From NCBI GenBank assembly GCA_023392795.1, contig JAEWNJ010000134.1:1-37559 (forward strand): a stretch of 37,559 bases of DNA. The letters are read 5' to 3'. The notes under the pieces are model-generated. The model saw nothing but the letters and a program-made list of their open reading frames with translations, was not told the origin of the DNA and ran no database searches. Of this stretch, positions 32,822 through 37,559 are shown piece by piece. Position numbers and translations under genes: made by a program. This stretch comes from Candidatus Cloacimonadota bacterium (GTDB taxonomy: Bacteria; Cloacimonadota; Cloacimonadia; Cloacimonadales; Cloacimonadaceae). Each line of letters starts with the position of its first letter. The stretch's first letter is position 1.

Positions 32822-34243
32822 TTAAAGATTGTAGTACAACATCATCTCATGCGGATGGGGGCGGTTCTGAACCGCTTCATACTCCGCCATTTTCATCTTG
32901 ATATGGCTCTGGATGAGATCCTCGTTAAACACCCCACCTTCCAGGAGGAAGGCATGGTCGTCCTTGAGGGCTTGCATCGCTTCCGCCAGGTTTGCAGGAA
33001 TCGAGAGCAGGCTGGCTTTTTTCTCTTCACTCCAGGCAAAGACGTTGTCGTCAAAGGGTCCGAGATTGTGCTTTGCGGGGTCGATCTTGTTCTTGATCCC
33101 GTCCAGTCCCGCCATCAACACCGCGCTCATGGCGAGGTAGGGATTGCAGGTGGCATCACCGGTGCGAAATTCGAAGCGTTTGCTTTCCGGGGTATTTGCA
33201 TATTTGGGGATCCGGATGGCGGCGGAGCGATTTGCCAGGCCGTAGAAGAGCTTGACGGGGGCTTCAAAACCGGGAGTAAGGCGCTTGAAGCTATTGGTGG
33301 AGGGATTGGTGAAGGCGATCAGCGCGCGTCCGTGATAGAGGATACCGCCGATGAACCAGATGGCTTCTTTGGAGAGATCAGCATAGCCGCCCTTTTTGTA
33401 GAATATATTCTTGCCTTTCTTGTGCAGCATCATGTGAAAGTGCATACCGTTTCCGGCGTGGTTGTATACCGGCTTGGGCATAAAGGTGGCGGTGAGACCG
33501 TGATCCAGGGCGGTTCTGCGGATGATGTCCTTCATTACCATGGTGTCGTCACAGATCTTGGGGAAATGTAGCAATTCGGTCTCAATCTCCTGTTGGGAAG
33601 ATAGCCCCACCTCGTGGTGATGATAGCGAACTTTAATGCCCATTTCTTCCATGATGTCCACCATTTCCTGGCGGATTTCGTAGAAACGGTCAAAGGGAGT
33701 ATCGGCGTGGTAACCCTTCACGTCCTGACGGCTGACGCCATCCAGATCGTCGTAATCTTCGGGCAGAGAATCCTTGCATTCGCTGGAGCTGATATTGTAT
33801 CCGCTGGAAAAGCTATCGCTATAGAATTGGGCGGTATCAAAGAGGTGATACTCCAATTCCGGAATCCAGGTGCTGGCATCGGCGATGCCGGTATTCACCA
33901 TGTATTCATGTGCGCGATTGGCCACGCTGCGGGGATCTTTGGCGATTCCGATCCGGGTCTCGGCGTCGCAGATCGTGCAGATCATTCTCAGAGTGGGAAC
34001 TTCGTAAAAGGGATCGATCTGAGCGGTTTCGATATCCGGCATCAACACCATGTCGCCGCTTTCCACGCTGCGCATTCCGGGGATCGATGATCCGTCGAAG
34101 GGAATTCCGCGCTGCAGTACGTTTTCGATTCTGCGGGAGGGGAAAGTGATGTGATACCACTTGCCGTCCAGGCCGCAATACTTCAGGTCGATGGCCTGGA
34201 TTTCATTTTTGTCGATGAGTTGTTGCAGGGTCTTGAGGTCCAT
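32822..34243 (-). CDS. glnA: Glutamine synthetase, type I
   Basis: The enzyme makes glutamine from glutamate, ammonia and ATP. Signatures include the N-terminal FDGSSIPG, the ATP site KPVYNHAGNGMHFH, and the RIPKYANTPESKRFEFRTGD block with active-site residues. The start is set at ATG 34243 (473 residues) because GGAG at 34250-34253 is six bases away; an ATG at 34255 lacks a ribosome site. The loop that carries the adenylylated tyrosine in enterobacterial enzymes (NLYDLP) reads NVFAWS here, with F402 in place of tyrosine. Control by adenylylation is therefore unlikely. It follows the M50 protease gene closely on the same strand. Confidence 0.94.
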   Translation of the reverse strand: MDLKTLQQLIDKNEIQAIDLKYCGLDGKWYHITFPSRRIENVLQRGIPFDGSSIPGMRSVESGDMVLMPDIETAQIDPFYEVPTLRMICTICDAETRIGIAKDPRSVANRAHEYMVNTGIADASTWIPELEYHLFDTAQFYSDSFSSGYNISSSECKDSLPEDYDDLDGVSRQDVKGYHADTPFDRFYEIRQEMVDIMEEMGIKVRYHHHEVGLSSQQEIETELLHFPKICDDTMVMKDIIRRTALDHGLTATFMPKPVYNHAGNGMHFHMMLHKKGKNIFYKKGGYADLSKEAIWFIGGILYHGRALIAFTNPSTNSFKRLTPGFEAPVKLFYGLANRSAAIRIPKYANTPESKRFEFRTGDATCNPYLAMSAVLMAGLDGIKNKIDPAKHNLGPFDDNVFAWSEEKKASLLSIPANLAEAMQALKDDHAFLLEGGVFNEDLIQSHIKMKMAEYEAVQNRPHPHEMMLYYNL

Positions 34244-34292
34244 TGTTTTCTCCATATGTTTTTTTTGTTTATTTAAGAGGGGGGATTGCTAC

Positions 34293-34937
34293 CTACAGCA
34301 TGCCCAGAATGTGCATCACAAATTGCACCGGAGGCAGCACGATCTTTCCGATCAGATTGAGGCCCAGCAGGTTTGAGATTATGATGATGGCAAAGAGCCA
34401 GATCATGCCCTTGCGTTCCTGCGCGGTCCATTTGAAATAGGCTTCGTCGGTGAGTACCATGCCCAGCACCTTGGAACCGTCCAGAGGCGGCACCGGGATC
34501 AGATTGAAGAATGCCAGCAGCAGATTGAGGAATACCACATAGTACAAAATGCTCTGCACTATGGGGGGTACAAAGTGAAAGATGATGGCCATCACGATGG
34601 CGATCAGGATGTTGGAAAGCGGTCCGGCCAGAGCAGTGAGGCCGCTGTCGCGCTTGAAACTGCGGAAGTTGTAGGGATTGAAAGGCACCGGCTTGGCATA
34701 GCCATAGATGAATCCGGCAGTGAAATATAGGATCAGGGGCAGGATCACCGTGCCAAAAGGATCCACGTGTTTCAGGGGGTTAAAGCTTAGTCTGCCGGCG
34801 CGTTTGGCGCTGTCGTCGCCCAGAGCATAAGCTGCCCAGGCATGGCTGACTTCGTGGATGATGATGCTATAAAACACTATGCCGATGATCGCGGCATTGA
34901 TGCCGATACGGATCAGAGTATAGCTGAACTGGTTCAT
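34293..34937 (-). CDS. Site-2-type M50 metalloprotease
   Basis: A 214-residue integral membrane zinc protease that cuts within membranes. The HEVSH motif (HExxH) is at residues 28-32 in the first hydrophobic helix, and the third ligand is in NLIPVPPLDGSKV (NPxPPLDG-type), with further helices between. No PDZ or CBS domain is present, so it belongs to the small core form seen in many bacteria. Its natural substrate cannot be read from the sequence. Its ATG overlaps the tyrS stop as ATGA, so the two are translationally coupled. Confidence 0.9.
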   Translation of the reverse strand: MNQFSYTLIRIGINAAIIGIVFYSIIIHEVSHAWAAYALGDDSAKRAGRLSFNPLKHVDPFGTVILPLILYFTAGFIYGYAKPVPFNPYNFRSFKRDSGLTALAGPLSNILIAIVMAIIFHFVPPIVQSILYYVVFLNLLLAFFNLIPVPPLDGSKVLGMVLTDEAYFKWTAQERKGMIWLFAIIIISNLLGLNLIGKIVLPPVQFVMHILGML

Positions 34938-36136
34938 GTCACCTTGATCCTGGCAAACTTACGCTTTCCGGCCCGGACGATCATTCCGTTTTGGGGCTCC
35001 ATCTCCGCGTCCCAGGCGCTTACCTTTTCGCCGTCGATGCTAACTCCGCCACCCATGATCAGGCGTTTGGCTTCGCCATTTGTGGCGCATAGTCCGGCGG
35101 TTACCAGGAGGTTCACTACCTTTAGAGAGCCTGCGGCCATCTCAAATTCGGGGATGTCCTCCGGGATCTCGCCCTTGGAAAAAAGGTTCTCAAAGCCCTC
35201 CTGCGCCTTTTGCGCTTCGTTTTCGCCATGATAGAGGGCAACGATCTCCCAGGCCAGGCGCTTCTTCAAAATCATGGGATTCATGCCCGAAGCCAGCTTG
35301 TCCTGCACTTCTTTGAGCTGAGTGGGCGTATATGAAGTGGCATAACTAAAATAGTTTAAGATCAGCGAATCGGGGATGGACATCACTTTGCCATACTTCT
35401 GGTCGGGCGGATCAAAGACGGCGATGTAGTTATTCAGCGATTTTCCCATCTTGTTTACGCCATCGGTGCCCAAAAGGATGGGGGAGAGCACGGCAACCTG
35501 TTGATCCATGCCATAATAGCGCTGCATATCACGGCCGCAGAGGATATTGAATTTCTGCTCTGTGGCACCGAGCTCCACATCGCTCTGAATGGCGACGGAA
35601 TCATAAGCCTGCAGCACAGGATACATGATTTCGTGCATACCCAGGGAAAGCCCCTGCTCATAACGATTGCGGAAGGTGTCATGCGCCATAAACTGCGCCA
35701 AAGTGAACTTCCCCAACATCTTCAGCACGTCGCTGAGACCCATGCCGCCAAACCATTCGCTCTGATAGCGGATTTCGGTCTGTTCCGGCTTGAGGATGGT
35801 GAAGAGCTGTTCCATATATTTAGCGCTGTTGATCTTGATCTGTTCGTGCGTAAGCGGGGGACGGGATTCGTCGCGTCCGGTGGGATCGCCGATCTGGGCG
35901 GTAAAATCGCCGATGATGATCACTCCGGTGTGTCCCAGATCCTGAAAATCACGCATCTTGCGGATGGGCACCAGATGCCCGATGTGTATATCATATCCTG
36001 TGGGATCGATGCCGTATTTCACCCGCAGCGGTTTTCCGGTCTTGGTGCTTTTTTCCAGCTTCGCTTTCAGTTCGCTCAGCGGGATAATCTCCTCCACGCT
36101 TTTGGATATTAGTTCAAGTTCTTTTTCATGTGCCAT
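34934..36136 (-). CDS. tyrS: Tyrosyl-tRNA synthetase
   Basis: Class I synthetase that charges tRNA-Tyr. HIGH is at residues 51-54 (YDIHIGHL), and the KMSKS loop reads KMGKS (NKMGKSLNN). The C-terminal S4 RNA-binding domain (about 335-400, with EAKRLIMGGGVSIDG) is complete. Length, 400 residues, fits the TyrS subgroup with a short linker. The ATG at 36136 has AGGA about eight bases upstream. It is the first gene of the minus-strand run tyrS, M50 protease, glnA, C25-like. Confidence 0.95.
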   Translation of the reverse strand: MAHEKELELISKSVEEIIPLSELKAKLEKSTKTGKPLRVKYGIDPTGYDIHIGHLVPIRKMRDFQDLGHTGVIIIGDFTAQIGDPTGRDESRPPLTHEQIKINSAKYMEQLFTILKPEQTEIRYQSEWFGGMGLSDVLKMLGKFTLAQFMAHDTFRNRYEQGLSLGMHEIMYPVLQAYDSVAIQSDVELGATEQKFNILCGRDMQRYYGMDQQVAVLSPILLGTDGVNKMGKSLNNYIAVFDPPDQKYGKVMSIPDSLILNYFSYATSYTPTQLKEVQDKLASGMNPMILKKRLAWEIVALYHGENEAQKAQEGFENLFSKGEIPEDIPEFEMAAGSLKVVNLLVTAGLCATNGEAKRLIMGGGVSIDGEKVSAWDAEMEPQNGMIVRAGKRKFARIKVT

Positions 36137-36193
36137 CTATGTCATCCTGTCATAATTTATGGGTTCGTGCAGTTTCTAAAAAGCCGTGTTATT

Positions 36194-36199
36194 TGTCAA
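36194..36199 (-). promoter_or_regulatory. Possible -35 box for tyrS
   Basis: Minus-strand TTGACA, 58 bases before the tyrS ATG. No good -10 is found at 16-18 bases; the best is TAGAAA at spacing 15. Assigned from the hexamer and position only. Confidence 0.35.
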
Positions 36200-36324
36200 G
36201 CTATCATTGTTTTAATTTGTAAGGTTTTAGAGTTGCCGGATTGGTGCTATCCTGAAAACTGGGGGTACACATTGAGCAATTGCACCCGGTTCTTACCTTC
36301 TTGAACTTCATTCTCCTGTGCTTA

Positions 36325-36383
36325 GCCTCCCATACACCGGTCATACGAGTGTACGACCGGTGTATGACCGGTGTATGGGAGGC
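36325..36383. repeat. Perfect 22-bp inverted repeat with 15-base loop
   Basis: The arms at 36325-36346 and 36362-36383 are exact reverse complements (outer ends GCCTCC/GGAGGC). The loop is 15 bases. Inside, the 11-base unit GACCGGTGTAT is repeated directly at 36355-36365 and 36366-36376, and ACCGGT occurs three times. It has no T-run typical of a terminator. Confidence 0.85.
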
Positions 36384-36555
36384 GTATCACCGTCAAGATA
36401 GCAAGAATGCAGCAGCCTGGGAGTTGACATATTCTTGTGATCACGCAAGTTGTTGAGTACCAATATACCCTTTATGGGCGACACAAAACCAGCATGGGGT
36501 AACCCCAAAGGCCTGAAAGGGCGACATCATTGCCCCTGAGTTCTTACTGCGTTAG

Positions 36556-36813
36556 AACTATCCCAATCCCTTCAATCCTACTGCCACCATTGCCTATAGC
36601 CTGCCGGAAGCCTCGAAAGTACGGCTTGACATTTACAACGTCAAAGGACAATTGGTAAAGACCCTGGTCAATGGTGATATGCCTGCCGGAATGCACAGTG
36701 TGGTGTGGAATGGCAGAGATAGTAATAATGCTGCTGTGGCCAGCGGAGTATATTTCTACCGCGTTAGCAGCCCGAAGGCAACTCAGACCAAGAGAATGCT
36801 CTTGATGAAATAG
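36556..36813 (+). pseudogene. Orphan type A (type IX) sorting domain, remnant of a secreted protein gene
   Basis: An open frame of 85 codons plus TAG reads as a sorting domain: NYPNPFNPTATIAY, RLDIYNVKGQLVKTL, SGVYFYRV and the terminal KRMLLMK. There is a stop, TAG, directly before it in frame (36553-36555), and no start codon or ribosome site ahead of the domain. It is therefore the 3' end of a deleted or rearranged gene for an exported protein. The sequence itself has no internal stop or frameshift, so the loss may be recent or the domain may be used by recombination; that is inference. Confidence 0.8.
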
Positions 36814-36942
36814 GCTCTACGAGCGAAATAGGTGCCTGCGGCACGAAATGTGTCCTGCGGACGAGATGTGGATGTACCGGCGCTCGCCGTAGCGCCGAAT
36901 GTGTAAACGTCTTCCAGACGTTTACATGCGGCAGGATGCCGC
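36814..36942. repeat. Array of six consecutive perfect hairpins
   Basis: Directly after the orphan domain's stop there are six hairpins with 3-6-base loops. They are GCTC/GAGC (36814-36824), GTGCC/GGCAC (36832-36844), GTCC/GGAC (36852-36862), CGGCGCT/AGCGCCG (36878-36897), an 11-bp stem TGTAAACGTCT/AGACGTTTACA (36902-36926) and GCGGCA/TGCCGC (36928-36942). The first three are separated by near-identical spacers: GAAATAG, GAAATGT, then GAGATGT. Confidence 0.8.
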
Positions 36943-36976
36943 ATCTACCTTATCGCTTGCAGCGCGTAAGTTAAGT

Positions 36977-37007
36977 ACCGGGGAAGGTTTTTACCACCTT
37001 CCCCGGT
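36977..37007. other. 12-bp perfect stem upstream of the beta-helix gene
   Basis: ACCGGGGAAGGT (36977-36988) pairs with ACCTTCCCCGGT (36996-37007) around a seven-base loop. On the plus strand it is followed by GCGAAAAAAGG and not by a T-run, so it is more likely a structured leader or an incomplete terminator than a standard terminator. Confidence 0.6.
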
Positions 37008-37027
37008 GCGAAAAAAGGAAAGAGGAA

Positions 37028-37559
37028 ATGCGTATTTGTTTATTGATCCTGATGACAGTCCTGCCCTGCCTGGCTTTTAGTGCTACGCTGAACGTAAAGC
37101 AGGACGGAACCGGGGACTACACCGTTATCCAGACTGCCATAGATGCGGCTAATCCGGGTGATACGGTGCTGGTATATCCCGGCAGGTACTTCGAGAACCT
37201 GACGATTCAAACGAGCAACATCACTTTAACGAGTCTGGAAGCTTTTACCGGAAATTCGGCGTATATCGATTCTACGATCATAGATGGGAACCAAACAGGC
37301 CGGTGTATCAGGGCAATGCAGGAAGATATTATTATCAGGGGATTCAGTATCACTCGAGGATTATCAATAGGTGCAGGTGGAGGTATCAGTATCAGTGAAG
37401 CCACAACTGTAGCTAACTGCAAAGTATTCGAAAATGAAGCCAAAACCGGTGGGGGGATTAACATAGTTGGCTCGCCGGCTGCTCTGAGCGGAGTGGAGGT
37501 CTTTGATAACTATGCCATGCAACAAGGGGGAGGAGTGTATGCTTCATATGCAACCGGGG
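37028..37559 (+). CDS. Secreted right-handed beta-helix protein (5' part only)
   Basis: The frame is open from ATG 37028 to the window edge, about 177 residues, with no stop. It starts with a signal peptide (MRICLLILMTVLPCLAFSA). The mature part begins LNVKQDGTGDYTVIQTAID and AANPGDTVLVYPGRYFENL, the typical start of pectin-lyase-like parallel beta-helix proteins in this type of organism. Repeating coils then follow (TIQTSNITLTSLEAF, GGGISISEATTVANCKVFENEA, GGGVYASYA). Such proteins usually carry a sorting tail at the C-terminus, which would lie beyond the window. AGAGGAA precedes the ATG. The specific activity is unknown. Confidence 0.85.
   Translation, partial: MRICLLILMTVLPCLAFSATLNVKQDGTGDYTVIQTAIDAANPGDTVLVYPGRYFENLTIQTSNITLTSLEAFTGNSAYIDSTIIDGNQTGRCIRAMQEDIIIRGFSITRGLSIGAGGGISISEATTVANCKVFENEAKTGGGINIVGSPAALSGVEVFDNYAMQQGGGVYASYATG

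Larger units (their letters stand above)
36137..36555. other. Intergenic region with promoter box, inverted repeat and short palindromes
   Basis: Contents in order: TTGACA box for tyrS on the minus strand (36194-36199); a two-unit trace of the 8-bp repeat family, TTGTAAGG then TTTTAGAG (36217-36232); the perfect 22-bp inverted repeat (36325-36383); a TTGACA on the plus strand (36424-36429); and a short palindrome TGGGGTAACCCCA (36495-36507). No start codon links it in frame to the orphan sorting domain, which is preceded directly by TAG (36553-36555). Confidence 0.65.

Noticed and set aside
34255..34255. ATG at 34255 as the glnA start
   Set aside because: No ribosome site precedes it, whereas GGAG is well placed for the ATG at 34243.
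36424..36429. TTGACA as a promoter for the orphan sorting domain
   Set aside because: There is no start codon ahead of the domain, so any transcript would not make it; the hexamer may be chance or a relic.

Overview
The window looks like a chromosomal segment of a Gram-negative, fermentative, Cloacimonadota-type bacterium (inference). The supporting signs are a lysine-fermentation gene pair (3,5-diaminohexanoate dehydrogenase plus lysine 2,3-aminomutase), several large secreted proteins ending in a type A Por/type IX secretion sorting domain (FNPxT...LxLYNxxGQLV...SGxYxYRL...K), a BamA/SurA-type outer-membrane assembly pair, the MEP isoprenoid genes ispD and ispF, and a ferredoxin-fused EtfA. 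No phage, plasmid, CRISPR array, rRNA or convincing tRNA was seen.

Layout. (1) 40-5511, plus strand: kdd, kamA, a KamB-like P-loop protein, a CDF cation transporter and an M23 murein peptidase, with tight or overlapping junctions. (2) 5512-8964, minus strand: a secreted M1 aminopeptidase with a sorting tail, then a small exported protein. (3) 8965-9446: a repeat-rich intergenic region with 14 exact-length 8-bp TTTTGGGG-like units. (4) 9447-10103: a peroxiredoxin closed by a strong terminator. (5) 10244-20458, plus strand: SurA-like protein, BamA, a radical SAM enzyme, IspD, an oversized GlmS-like protein, IspF, MobB with an Fe-S-type tail, ThiF and ThiS. Most of these junctions overlap or are very short. 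(6) 20445-24934, minus strand: CreD-like protein, EtfA, an amidohydrolase and QueE. (7) 25291-26919: a single-ring Cdc48-like AAA ATPase with an unfamiliar cysteine-bearing N-domain. (8) 26920-27301: intergenic hairpin cluster, second 8-bp repeat site and terminator. (9) 27302-36136, minus strand: TyrS, M50 protease, glutamine synthetase and a 1818-residue C25-like secreted protein. (10) 36137-37559: non-coding DNA with a perfect 22-bp inverted repeat, an orphan sorting-domain fragment, six back-to-back hairpins, and the start of a secreted beta-helix protein cut by the window edge.

Most genes are recognisable housekeeping or amino-acid-fermentation genes. I did not find a clear new multi-gene system. 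The observations most worth checking are the intergenic structures (tandem hairpin array, 8-bp repeats, inverted repeat), the enlarged GlmS-like enzyme with a leader before its catalytic cysteine, the AAA ATPase with its own N-domain, and the C25-like protein that lacks the usual catalytic histidine motif.
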